Source of the DNA: JADJWR01 sp964509545
GTDB taxonomy: Bacteria > Pseudomonadota > Gammaproteobacteria > Burkholderiales > Burkholderiaceae_F
Length of the DNA: 64,000 bases
NCBI GenBank assembly: GCA_964509545.1
Contig: CAZDXQ010000003.1
Span: 1-64,000, forward strand
Reading direction: 5' to 3'
In this document: piece by piece, positions 17,328 through 25,387 of the stretch
How the letters are laid out: the number at the start of each line of letters is the position of its first letter
Position numbering within the stretch: position 1 is the stretch's first letter
Program-made: the position numbers and the translations under genes
Notes under the pieces: model-generated
Database searches by the model: none
What the model saw: only the letters and a program-made list of their open reading frames with translations
Told to the model about the DNA's origin: nothing

Positions 17328-17649
17328 GCAAAGTCCGCCTGTACGCCGGATTCTGTGCGGCGGGTCACCCCGCCGTGGCGATCATTCGTCTAGGCGCCCG
17401 CTCGCGCGAGCGCTCGAGCCACCTACCCGCAGCCTCTCCGAGCCGGATCGCAGGCTGCCTATTTGGTGTTGCTGCGCGTAGAGATTGCCCGTTTCACCCG
17501 GCTCGGCGCCGAAGCGCTGAACCGACTCGTCTCTGTTGCTCTGATCCTCACCTCACGGTGGACAGGTGTTACCTGCTACGCCGCTCTGTGCAGTCCGGAC
17601 GTTCCTCTCGTGACACGCGGTCACCAGCGATCGCCCGGCGGACTTTGCC
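17328..17649 (-). ncRNA. rnpB: RNase P RNA (bacterial class A)
   Basis: This is the catalytic RNA of RNase P, which trims tRNA 5' ends. The 5' and 3' ends pair as helix P1 (GCAAAGTCCGCC at 17328-17339 against GGCGGACTTTGC near 17637-17648). Conserved regions on the minus strand include GAGGAACGTCCGGACT near the 5' end, GTGAAACGGGCAATCTCTAC in the middle and ACAGAATCCGGCGTAC before the 3' end. The approximate length of 322 nt fits a betaproteobacterial class A RNA, but end positions are good only to a few bases. Reading frames crossing it are spurious. Confidence 0.95.
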
Positions 17650-17655
17650 CGACCG

Positions 17656-17684
17656 AATGTAGGGACGACGCGCCTGATGCGCAA
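17656..17684 (-). promoter_or_regulatory. Candidate sigma70 promoter of rnpB
   Basis: On the minus strand TTGCGC (17684-17679) and TACATT (17661-17656) are 17 bp apart, and the -10 box ends 6-7 bp before the predicted RNA 5' end. The -35 is weak but the position is right. Confidence 0.5.
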
Positions 17685-17736
17685 GCGAGCGCAGGACGCC
17701 CGGGCGCTGCCGCCGGCGGCCGCGTTCCGTCCGGCG

Positions 17737-19620
17737 TCAGCGCCGGACGTCGAAGTTGACGCGAACGCCGCTGCCGTCTTCGCCCTTCAGCGCGCGCGCG
17801 ATCTTGGCGCGCGCCTGGATGAACGGCGAATTCTTCGCCTCGGCGCCCAGGTACTCGTCCAGATCGCCGACTTCGCGTTGCAGGCGCGGGATCAGCTGCA
17901 TGAACAGATCGGTGACATCCGGATCGAACTGCACGCCGCGCAGCGTGCGGATTTCGTGCATCGCCTGCGACACCGGCCATGCCGGCTTGTACGGGCGGAC
18001 GTGCGTCAGCGCGTCGAACACGTCGACGACGGCCGTGATGCGTGCCGCGATCGGGATGCCGGTGCCGGCGAGCCGATGCGGATAGCCCTTGCCGTTCCAC
18101 CACTCATGGTGATGGCGGGCGATCTCCTCGGCGATATGCATCTGCGGGATGTTCGACTTCGAAAGCAGTTCGGCGCCCGCGGTCGTGTGTTGCTGCATGA
18201 TCTCGCGTTCGCCGTCGGTCAGCCGGCCCGGCTTCAGCAGGATCGAATCGGGCACCGCCAGCTTGCCGATGTCGTGCATGCGCGCGGCCAGGTCGATCAT
18301 GAAGCAGACGTCGTCCTCGAGCCCGTAGTCGCGGGCCAGGATCGACGCCAGCCGGCCGACGCGGTAGCAGTGCTCGCCGGTGGTGTCGTCGTGCAGCTCG
18401 GCCGCGACCGACTGCTGCTCGAGCATGGCGATGCGCGACTTCATCAGTTCGCGCTCGCCGAGCTGGACGCGCAGGATCGAACGGCGCGAATCGAGTTCGC
18501 CGTCGGCCGCCTGCTGCAGCTCGAGACTGATGCGCGAGCGCTCGACCTGCTCCAAGTGGCGCTGGTGATGCATCAGCACCTGCTGCTGCTTCGCCTCGCG
18601 GTTCAGGTTCAGCAGTTCCTGCAGGTAGACGATCGCCACGTCGGGCTGGCCGGCCTGCTCGTAGCCCTTCACTGCCGCGGTAAGCGCCTCGCGCAAGAAT
18701 TCCTTCGGACCGCCTCGTGCCTTGCTAAGGCCGTTCTTCAGTCGCGTCAGCCCGATATCGCTGAGACCCGCACGGACCTCGACCTGCCCTTCCGCGAGTT
18801 GCGCGCGGAACTGCGATCGCTGCTGACCAGAACGCTCGGCGAATTGCCTGGCCAGCCGGGCGTGGTGTTGAGCCCCATCGACGTCATTGACCTCGAGAAG
18901 CAGTTCCGTGAGATGTGTTTCTGCCGAAACACGATAGTTGCAGAGGTTGGGCTCTCTCGGATCAGAAAGCAGTTCAATCGCCTTGCGCGCGGCGGCGATG
19001 CCCTGGCGGACGTCGTGCACGTAAACGCATGCCTGCGCCATGTTCGTTAGCGCGGCGCAAACGACCGACTGTCGCGCGGGGCCGTCACCAGGGTTACGCA
19101 GCGCCTGGTCGTAGCAGCGAGCGGCATCCGCGAACTGTCCGGCGTATTGAAGCGCGAGCCCTAGGTTGTTCCAGACGGCCGCCTCGACGGTCCGATCGCC
19201 CAAGGTACGGGCCAGATCCAGCGACTCGGCGTAGTTTTCGACTGCCGTGGGCAGGTTGCCGGTTTCTCCGTTCAGCACGCCATGAAACGTCGCCGCCCGC
19301 CTGATCAACCCCGAATCGCCGAGGTACCGCGCGACGGTCAATGCACGCGCGGCCGATGCCACGCCGGACTGCGCGCTGGCAGCGTTGTAGTGCCGATGCG
19401 CGATCAGCAGAAGCGCCTCGACACCGTCTATGGTCAGTCGTTGCGGTTCGAGTTCGCCAAGTTGCGCCTGCGCCGCCGCGAACAGCCTGGCCGCGTCGTC
19501 GCCGGCGTCACCGAGGTGCTCGCTCAGTCGCGCACGCAGCGTCGCCTGTCGGCGGGCTGACTCCGCGGTATCGATACCGAGAAGGGAGTCTTGAACAAGA
19601 ACGGGAAGGGCGGCACCCAT
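17737..19620 (-). CDS. TPR-repeat protein with HD-GYP phosphodiesterase domain
   Basis: A 627-residue cytoplasmic protein with no signal peptide or membrane segment. Residues about 60-340 form alpha-helical TPR-like repeats (for example AVWNNLGLALQYAGQFADAARCYDQAL). About 345-400 is a coiled coil and about 420-610 is an HD-GYP domain with RMHDIGKL (HD at 449-450) and HHHEWWNGKGYP (503-514). HD-GYP proteins hydrolyse c-di-GMP, and TPR modules often bind peptides or proteins. It is divergent from a 34-codon gene for a double-glycine peptide only 156 bp away, which suggests a sensor role (inference). The partner of the TPR module is unknown. Confidence 0.92.
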   Translation of the reverse strand: MGAALPVLVQDSLLGIDTAESARRQATLRARLSEHLGDAGDDAARLFAAAQAQLGELEPQRLTIDGVEALLLIAHRHYNAASAQSGVASAARALTVARYLGDSGLIRRAATFHGVLNGETGNLPTAVENYAESLDLARTLGDRTVEAAVWNNLGLALQYAGQFADAARCYDQALRNPGDGPARQSVVCAALTNMAQACVYVHDVRQGIAAARKAIELLSDPREPNLCNYRVSAETHLTELLLEVNDVDGAQHHARLARQFAERSGQQRSQFRAQLAEGQVEVRAGLSDIGLTRLKNGLSKARGGPKEFLREALTAAVKGYEQAGQPDVAIVYLQELLNLNREAKQQQVLMHHQRHLEQVERSRISLELQQAADGELDSRRSILRVQLGERELMKSRIAMLEQQSVAAELHDDTTGEHCYRVGRLASILARDYGLEDDVCFMIDLAARMHDIGKLAVPDSILLKPGRLTDGEREIMQQHTTAGAELLSKSNIPQMHIAEEIARHHHEWWNGKGYPHRLAGTGIPIAARITAVVDVFDALTHVRPYKPAWPVSQAMHEIRTLRGVQFDPDVTDLFMQLIPRLQREVGDLDEYLGAEAKNSPFIQARAKIARALKGEDGSGVRVNFDVRR

Positions 19621-19716
19621 ACCGTCTTTATGCTACTTGTACTCTGTGTTTGGTATCACACGTTCGGGCTAACTGCAGCTGAGCGCTTGCTTACATAGAC
19701 GAGAAACTTGGCACAA

Positions 19717-19736
19717 GCCCATGCGATTGCATGGGC
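19717..19736. promoter_or_regulatory. 8-bp perfect inverted repeat upstream of the peptide gene
   Basis: GCCCATGC (19717-19724), loop GATT, then GCATGGGC (19729-19736). It sits 40 bp before the peptide start in the divergent spacer with the HD-GYP gene. That spacer (19621-19776) is clearly poorer in G+C than its surroundings. It could be an operator or a leader hairpin. I could not place a convincing promoter; a TGGCAC sequence nearby does not have sigma54 spacing. Confidence 0.55.
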
Positions 19737-19776
19737 GAAACCGAACAGATCATCCGTTGCACTGAGGGGGTTAGTC

Positions 19777-19881
19777 ATGGACACCGCTGTCGTCGAGACC
19801 GTTGCCGTTGATGTTCAAGAACTTACGCTGGCCGAACTGGCACAGGTCGGTGGCGGTTTAGGCGATGCCGTTCTGATCTGA
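19777..19881 (+). CDS. 34-residue double-glycine-leader peptide (candidate signal peptide)
   Basis: This short gene starts at ATG 19777 with a GAGGGGG ribosome site 6 bp upstream and ends at TGA 19881, followed at once by a strong terminator. The product has an acidic N-terminal leader, then LTLAELAQVGGG, which fits the leader pattern for C39-peptidase ABC exporters. With cleavage after the last G, the residues fall as L-12, E-8, L-7, V-4, G-2 and G-1. The remaining seven residues, LGDAVLI, would be the product. It is too small for a bacteriocin and has the size of a peptide pheromone. No exporter is visible in the window. Confidence 0.8.
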   Translation: MDTAVVETVAVDVQELTLAELAQVGGGLGDAVLI

Positions 19882-19901
19882 GCATGCCAAGCCAACAAAG
19901 A

Positions 19902-19926
19902 ACCGGGCGCTGCCCGGTTTTTTTTT
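19902..19926 (+). terminator. Rho-independent terminator of the peptide gene
   Basis: Stem ACCGGGC / GCCCGGT with a three-base loop (19902-19918), followed by nine T residues. It begins 20 bp after the peptide stop codon. It shows that the peptide gene is a single-gene transcription unit on the plus strand. It also lies convergent to the end of fliA, about 110 bp away. Confidence 0.92.
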
Positions 19927-20033
19927 GCCCTCTTGCCCCGGACCCAGCCGAACGCCCATCACCTGCCACGCGCGCCCGCCCACCTGTTCGCGGGGTGAAG
20001 ACCATCCAGGCTCCCGAGGCACGCGATCTTGCT

Positions 20034-20765
20034 TCACCAGCTCTTCAACTTCGCCCTGAGCCTCGCTACCGCCTGGCTGTGCAACTGGCACACCCGTGAC
20101 TCGGTGACGCCGAGCACGGCACCGATCTCCTTCAGGTTCATGTCCTGCTCGTAGTACAGGCTCATCAGCAGCTTTTCGCGCTCCGGCAGCTGCTCGATGG
20201 CGAGTACCAACGCGCTGCGGAAACGCCGGTCGCCGACGATCGCTGAGGGATCGGCACCGGCATCAGCTACGTGCCGCTCGAGATAGTCGTCATCGTCGGC
20301 GCCGCCTCCCAGATCGTCGAAGTACAGCAGCTGGGCGCCGCGGGCTTCGCTGAGCATCTGCTGATACTCGGCCACCGAGATGCCGAGTTCGCGCGCGATT
20401 TCGGCTTCCGTCGGCGCGCGCTTGAGCCTGCCTTCGACTCTGTGCACGGCATTTTCGATGTCGCGCTGGCTTCGCCGCGCCGAGCGCGGCAGCCAGTCGT
20501 TGGCGCGCAGTTCGTCGAGCATGGCGCCGCGGATCCGGTTGGCGGCGTAGGCCTCGAAGGCCACGCCCTGCGACTGCTCGAAGCGCGTGACCGCGTCCAT
20601 CAGGCCCATCATGCCCGCCTGGATCATGTCGTCGAGTTCGACGTTCGCCGGCAGCCTGGCGATCATCTGGTGCGCCAGCTTGCGCACCAGCGGCGCGTAC
20701 TGGCGCGCGTAGTCGGCCTTCGGCAGCGTGCCTTTTTCCGTGTAGACGAACGCGTCCTGCTTCAA
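20034..20765 (-). CDS. fliA: Flagellar sigma factor FliA (sigma28)
   Basis: A 243-residue sigma factor that directs RNA polymerase to late flagellar promoters. Region 2 is visible (ELDDMIQAGMMGLMDAV, VAFEAYAANRIRGAMLDELR), followed by NDWLPRSARR. Region 3 follows, and region 4 has the helix-turn-helix (MNLKEIGAVLGVTESRVCQLHSQ). The last gene of flhB-flhA-flhF-flhG-fliA, its ATG overlaps the flhG stop. A sequence fitting its own recognition site lies in front of flhB, so it may feed back on itself. Confidence 0.97.
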   Translation of the reverse strand: MKQDAFVYTEKGTLPKADYARQYAPLVRKLAHQMIARLPANVELDDMIQAGMMGLMDAVTRFEQSQGVAFEAYAANRIRGAMLDELRANDWLPRSARRSQRDIENAVHRVEGRLKRAPTEAEIARELGISVAEYQQMLSEARGAQLLYFDDLGGGADDDDYLERHVADAGADPSAIVGDRRFRSALVLAIEQLPEREKLLMSLYYEQDMNLKEIGAVLGVTESRVCQLHSQAVARLRAKLKSW

Positions 20766-21538
20766 TTCAAGTCTCCGGACCCGGTCCGCGGCGCGGCCGG
20801 AGCGATGCCTGAAAGCGCGTAGCCGTTTGCGGCGACGACCACCCGCGCCAGATCGCGGGGCACGGCAGCAACGACGCCCTGCGCGAGGCGCGCGTTCGAT
20901 CGGACGCCGACGGTTTCAGCCATACGCGTGCCCAGCGTAGCGGCGGCGGTCCGGTCCATAGCGAGAAAAAGCAGTCGAAAAGTCAGCGATCCCTGACGGC
21001 GGCAGGCCTCGCCCAGCGTGCTGACCGCGGCGCAGACCGACTCGCGCGTCGGCATCACCGGCACCAGGGCATCGCCGCCGGCGATCAGGCGCGCCAGCGA
21101 CGGCGGCAGCAGCAGCACCACCACGTCGACGCCGCGCCCGAGCACAGGCGCCAGCAGTGCGGGCAGGCTGCCGCCGCTGGCCGCGGCATGTTCGCAGGCG
21201 CGGGCGGCCGACACCACGGTGAGTCCCGGCGCCGCATCGAGCTGCACCGCATCGACACCGCATTGGCCGGTCAGCGCGTGCAGCAGGTCGAAGCGGGCGC
21301 GCAGGCCGAATGTCGCGGCGATATGCGCCCGCGCCGCGTCGACGAGCAGCGTCCGCTGTCCGGCGCGGGCGAATGCCTGGCCGAGCTGCGCCAGCCACCG
21401 ACCCTGGCCAGCGCTGGCCCGGCCGGCAAACACGGGCAGCACGCGGGCGGCAGGCGGCGCAAACAGCCGCCGCAGCCCGGCGGCCTGGTCCTCGGTCTGC
21501 CCAGGCCCCGCCGGCCGGTGCGCAAGTGCTTCGAGCAT
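20762..21538 (-). CDS. flhG: FlhG/FleN-like flagellar number regulator, degenerate ATPase site
   Basis: A 258-residue protein at the position of FlhG (FleN), the MinD-like ATPase that limits flagellar number together with FlhF. The order of secondary elements resembles MinD/ParA, but the Walker A lysine motif (KGGxGKT) is replaced by GRASAGQGRW. The usual DADLGLAN stretch reads DAARAHIAATFGL. It therefore probably cannot bind ATP normally. It overlaps fliA by 4 bp. The call rests on position and overall pattern; it could be a divergent member that has kept only protein-protein functions. Confidence 0.75.
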   Translation of the reverse strand: MLEALAHRPAGPGQTEDQAAGLRRLFAPPAARVLPVFAGRASAGQGRWLAQLGQAFARAGQRTLLVDAARAHIAATFGLRARFDLLHALTGQCGVDAVQLDAAPGLTVVSAARACEHAAASGGSLPALLAPVLGRGVDVVVLLLPPSLARLIAGGDALVPVMPTRESVCAAVSTLGEACRRQGSLTFRLLFLAMDRTAAATLGTRMAETVGVRSNARLAQGVVAAVPRDLARVVVAANGYALSGIAPAAPRTGSGDLN

Positions 21539-21621
21539 TCGCGATCACCCGAGCGCGCATGCCGCCCGGTCGCCGCAGCCGGCCATCGGATGCTGCGGTG
21601 ACGGGAGCTGCGCCGACCGGC

Positions 21622-23220
21622 TCATTGCGCCAGCACGAGACTTGCGCGCGGCGCGTTCGCGCCGAGCACGGCGCCTTCGGCTTCGGCCAGCGTGAACGAC
21701 CCTTTGCCGGGCTTCAGCGCCGCAGCGGCAAGCTGCGGCGAGGCCACGAACAACCAGTCCTCGGGCACGCGCTGACCATTCGTGGCGCCCATCACGGCAA
21801 GCCGGTGGCGCAGCACGCAGTCGAGAGCGCCGCCGATGCGGACCGCTTCATCGAGCTTGGTCAGCAGCGCGCCGGCGCATTCACTTGCTCGCCAGGCGCG
21901 TGCCACGTCGTCGAGCGTTTCCGCATGCGAGGCCGCATTCAGCAGCAGCAGCCGTTCGACGGTGCGCTGGCCGGCGGCCGCCTGCTCGATCATCGCCAGC
22001 ATGTCGTGCAGGCGTTCGTCGCGCTGGGAGACGCCGCAGGTGTCGATCAGCACGAGCCGCCTGCCGGCCATCGACGCCAGCAGCTCGCGCAGCGCCAGCA
22101 TGTCCTGTGCCAGGTGCACCGGGGCACCGAGAATCCGGCCGTAGGCGCGCAACTGGTCGTGCGCGCCGACGCGGAACGCGTCGAGCGTGATCAGGCCGAG
22201 GGCCTGTGCGCCGTGGCGCACCGCGAAACGCGCCGCCAGCTTGGCCACCGTCGTTGTCTTGCCGACACCCGTCGGTCCGACCAGCGCATACACGCCGCCG
22301 CGATCGAGCCAGCCGCTGTCGGCATCGACGCAGCGGACGTTCAGCGCCAGCACGTCGGCCAGCCAGCGGTCGCTGTCGGCAGGCGTCGCCGCCGCCGGCG
22401 CCCGCTCGGCGATCTGCCGAGCCACCTCGGGCGAGAAGCCGGCCGTCAGCAGGCGTGTCATCGCCCGCACCTGCATCGGGCTGCGCCGGTGCAGTTCGGC
22501 GGCGGTACTGGCCGCACCCATCGTCGCCATCTGTTCCAGCAGCAGTGCCCGCATCGTCTGCAGTTCGGCCAGCAGCCGCGCATCGGCGGCGGCGCCGCCA
22601 GCAACGCCGCCGGAGAAGGAAGCTTCAGCGACAGGCGAAGCCGTCGCCGCGGCCATCGGCGCGGCGGCTGCCGGCGGCTGTGGCGCAGCGTTCGCGACAC
22701 CTGCCGGAGCTGGCGACGCCGCCGAAGCCGCGCGGCGCCGGAAAACGGCCGGCTCGGGCGCTGCCGATGCCGGCGTCGGCGGCAGTGCCGCGTCGTCAGC
22801 CGCTGCCGCAGCGACCTGCTGATAGCGGCGTGTGACCATGTTCTCGGCGGCCGCCGGCACCGGCGCGGTCTCCGGCGCCCGTCCGCGTTCACGCGCGCCC
22901 TGCTGCCGCTGCAGGAAGTCCTCGAAGCTCTCGGTGCGCACACCGCTCGCGGGCGCATGCACGCGCGCGCCGGCACCCGGCGACTGCGGCGGCGACGAGG
23001 TCGCGGCGGCCGCTTCGCTCGCCAGCCTCGAGTGCGCGGCGCGCGCGCTGCACGAATCCTCGATCAGCGACTGCATGTCGTCCGGGCCGACCGCCAGCAC
23101 TTCCATGCGCCCGCCAGTCAGCTTGCGCGTCGACAGCACCAGGGCGTCCTCGCCGAGTTCGCGCCGCACCTGGGCCAGCGCCTCGCGCCCGGTTGGCGCC
23201 ACAAATCGCTTGATGCTCAT
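21622..23220 (-). CDS. flhF: Flagellar placement GTPase FlhF
   Basis: A 532-residue SRP-family GTPase that places the flagellum, often at a pole. The N-terminal B domain (MSIKRFVAPTGREAL) is followed by a long Ala/Pro-rich linker and the NG domain. The NG domain has VGPTGVGKTTTVAKLA (G1), TLDAFRVGAHDQLRAYG, LVLIDTCGVSQRD (G3) and TKLDE (G4). The start ATG at 23220 follows a GGGGTGG site; a TTG five codons upstream is less likely. It lies between flhA and flhG as in other polar or lophotrichous betaproteobacteria. Confidence 0.95.
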   Translation of the reverse strand: MSIKRFVAPTGREALAQVRRELGEDALVLSTRKLTGGRMEVLAVGPDDMQSLIEDSCSARAAHSRLASEAAAATSSPPQSPGAGARVHAPASGVRTESFEDFLQRQQGARERGRAPETAPVPAAAENMVTRRYQQVAAAAADDAALPPTPASAAPEPAVFRRRAASAASPAPAGVANAAPQPPAAAAPMAAATASPVAEASFSGGVAGGAAADARLLAELQTMRALLLEQMATMGAASTAAELHRRSPMQVRAMTRLLTAGFSPEVARQIAERAPAAATPADSDRWLADVLALNVRCVDADSGWLDRGGVYALVGPTGVGKTTTVAKLAARFAVRHGAQALGLITLDAFRVGAHDQLRAYGRILGAPVHLAQDMLALRELLASMAGRRLVLIDTCGVSQRDERLHDMLAMIEQAAAGQRTVERLLLLNAASHAETLDDVARAWRASECAGALLTKLDEAVRIGGALDCVLRHRLAVMGATNGQRVPEDWLFVASPQLAAAALKPGKGSFTLAEAEGAVLGANAPRASLVLAQ

Positions 23221-23271
23221 CGTCCACCCCTGCAAGCGTCAGATTCCATCGTCATGTCCGCGCGACCTCCG

Positions 23272-25353
23272 TTACTGCGCACCGCCGAGCACGGTGGCCA
23301 CGCGCAGCGTGCTGGTGTCGGGCACTTCGGCATGGCCGAGCACGCGCAGCCTCGGCGCGGCGCGCTTGAGCAGCCGCGCCAACGGCACGCGCAGCCGGTC
23401 CGGCACCAGCAGCGTGGCGGCCAGGCCCATGTCCTCCTGCCGCTGCGCCGCCGCCGCCGCGCCCCGCTGCAGAAGGTCGACCAGGCCGGGTTCGATCGCC
23501 GTCTCGCCGCTCGTCGTCAGCGACTGCAGCAGCACCTTCTCCAGTTCCGGATCGAGCGCGACGACGGCCAGTTCCTGCGTGTTGCCGAACAGCGACTGCA
23601 CGATCGACGCACGCAGCGCCGCGCGCACGTGCGCCGTCAGTTCGACAGGATCGGTGCTGCGGCTGCCGACGTCGGCCAGCGTCTCGATGATCGTGCGCAT
23701 GTCGCGGATGTGCACCCCCTCGTCGAGCAGACTGGCGAGCACCTTCTGCAGCGTCGCCATCGGGATCAGCTTCGGCACCACGTCGTCGATCAGCTTGCCG
23801 GCGTACTTGCCCATGTGGTCGAGCAGCGCCTGCAGTTCCTGGCGGCCGAGCAGCTGTCCGGCGTGGGTCAGCAGCAGATGGTTGATATGGGTGGCGATCA
23901 CCGTGGCGCAGTCGACCACCGTGTAGCCGAGCACCTGCGCCGATTCACGCGTGCGCGGCTCGATCCAGACCGCCGGCAGGCCGAAGGCCGGATCCTTGGC
24001 CGGCGTGCCCGGCACGGTCTGCGTGACGCCGCCCGGGTTGATGGCCAGGAACATGCCGCTGAAGCCCTCGCCCTCGCCGACCACCACGCCCTTGAGCAGC
24101 ACGCGGTAGCCGGAGGGCTTCAGTTCGAGGTTGTCGCGGATGTGCACCGGCGGCGGCAGGAAGCCGACGTCCTGCGCAAACTTGCGGCGGATCGCCTTGA
24201 TCCGCCTGAGCAGCTCGCCGTCGACGCTCTTGTCGACGAGCGGGATCAGCCGGTAGCCGACTTCGAGCGCGAGCACGTCCACCGGCACGATGTCGTCCCA
24301 GCTCGCCTCCTGCGCCGCCGACTGGGCCTCGTCGGCCGGCGCGACCGGCGCCGCCGCCGCGGCGCGTGCCTCGCGCTGGTGCAGCCACCATGCGCCATAG
24401 CCGGCCGCCGCGGCAAGCAGCAGGAACACGTGCCACGGCATGCCGGGAATCACGCCGAGCACGGCCATGATCGCGGCGGTGATGCCCAGGGCGCGCGGCA
24501 TCGACAGCATCTGCCCGAGCATCTGCCCGCCGATGTCCTCCTCCTCCTTGCCGACGCGCGAGACGATCATGCCGGCGGCGATCGAGATCACCAACGCCGG
24601 GATCGTCGCCACCAGGCCGTCGCCGACCGACAGCAGCACGTAGTTGTTGGCGGCATCGGCGAGCGCCATGTGGTGCGACAGCGTGCCGATGACGATGCCG
24701 CCGATGACGTTGATCACCAGGATCAGGATGCCGGCGATCGCGTCGCCGCGGACGAACTTGCTGGCGCCGTCCATGGCGCCGTAGAAGTCCGCCTCCAGCG
24801 CCACCTCGCCGCGGCGGCGGCGTGCCTCCTTGTCGTCGATGATGCCGGCGTTCAGATCGGCGTCGATCGCCATCTGCTTGCCCGGCATCGCGTCGAGCGT
24901 GAAGCGCGCCGCCACTTCGGCGATGCGGCCGGCGCCCTTGGTGACGACGACGAAGTTGATCACCACCAGAATGGCGAAGACGATCAGGCCGACGGCAAAG
25001 TTGCCGCCGATGACGAAGTGGCCGAAGGCCTCGATCACCTTGCCCGCCGCGTCGGGGCCGGTGTGGCCGTCCATCAGCACGGCGCGGGTCGAGGCCACGT
25101 TCAGCGACAGCCGCATCAGCGTGGTCAGCAGCAGCACCGTCGGGAAGGCGGCGAAGTCGAGCGCCTTCTTCGTGTACACGGCCGTCATCAGCACGACGAG
25201 CGCGAGCGCGATGTTGAAGGTGAACAGCAGGTCGAGCACGAGCGGCGGCAGCGGCAGGACCAGCATCACCAGCACCATGAACACCAGCAGCGGCACGGCG
25301 AGCGAGCGCCACGGCACCGCGCGCAGCAGCGGATGGTCGAAGATCGCGTTCAT
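23272..25353 (-). CDS. flhA: Flagellar type III export protein FlhA
   Basis: A 693-residue export-gate component. About eight membrane segments occupy the first 330 residues, including the conserved FHIPEP-type region (LRLSLNVASTRAVL and the charged loop FTLDAMPGKQMAIDADLNAG). The cytoplasmic domain that docks chaperone-substrate complexes follows. It forms the ring through which rod, hook and filament subunits pass. It is 34 bp downstream of flhB in the same operon. Confidence 0.97.
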   Translation of the reverse strand: MNAIFDHPLLRAVPWRSLAVPLLVFMVLVMLVLPLPPLVLDLLFTFNIALALVVLMTAVYTKKALDFAAFPTVLLLTTLMRLSLNVASTRAVLMDGHTGPDAAGKVIEAFGHFVIGGNFAVGLIVFAILVVINFVVVTKGAGRIAEVAARFTLDAMPGKQMAIDADLNAGIIDDKEARRRRGEVALEADFYGAMDGASKFVRGDAIAGILILVINVIGGIVIGTLSHHMALADAANNYVLLSVGDGLVATIPALVISIAAGMIVSRVGKEEEDIGGQMLGQMLSMPRALGITAAIMAVLGVIPGMPWHVFLLLAAAAGYGAWWLHQREARAAAAAPVAPADEAQSAAQEASWDDIVPVDVLALEVGYRLIPLVDKSVDGELLRRIKAIRRKFAQDVGFLPPPVHIRDNLELKPSGYRVLLKGVVVGEGEGFSGMFLAINPGGVTQTVPGTPAKDPAFGLPAVWIEPRTRESAQVLGYTVVDCATVIATHINHLLLTHAGQLLGRQELQALLDHMGKYAGKLIDDVVPKLIPMATLQKVLASLLDEGVHIRDMRTIIETLADVGSRSTDPVELTAHVRAALRASIVQSLFGNTQELAVVALDPELEKVLLQSLTTSGETAIEPGLVDLLQRGAAAAAQRQEDMGLAATLLVPDRLRVPLARLLKRAAPRLRVLGHAEVPDTSTLRVATVLGGAQ

Positions 25354-25387
25354 GAGCAGATGCCGCCGGCGCTTCGCGCAACGGACG

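Noticed and set aside
17143..17481. Short plus-strand ORF starting MKEIRDKPQV
   Set aside because: It runs into the conserved RNase P RNA and loses any protein-like character there.
19701..19731. Sigma54 promoter (TGGCAC near 19710) before the peptide gene
   Set aside because: The downstream GC falls one base off the required 10-bp distance from GG and the TTGC element is missing.
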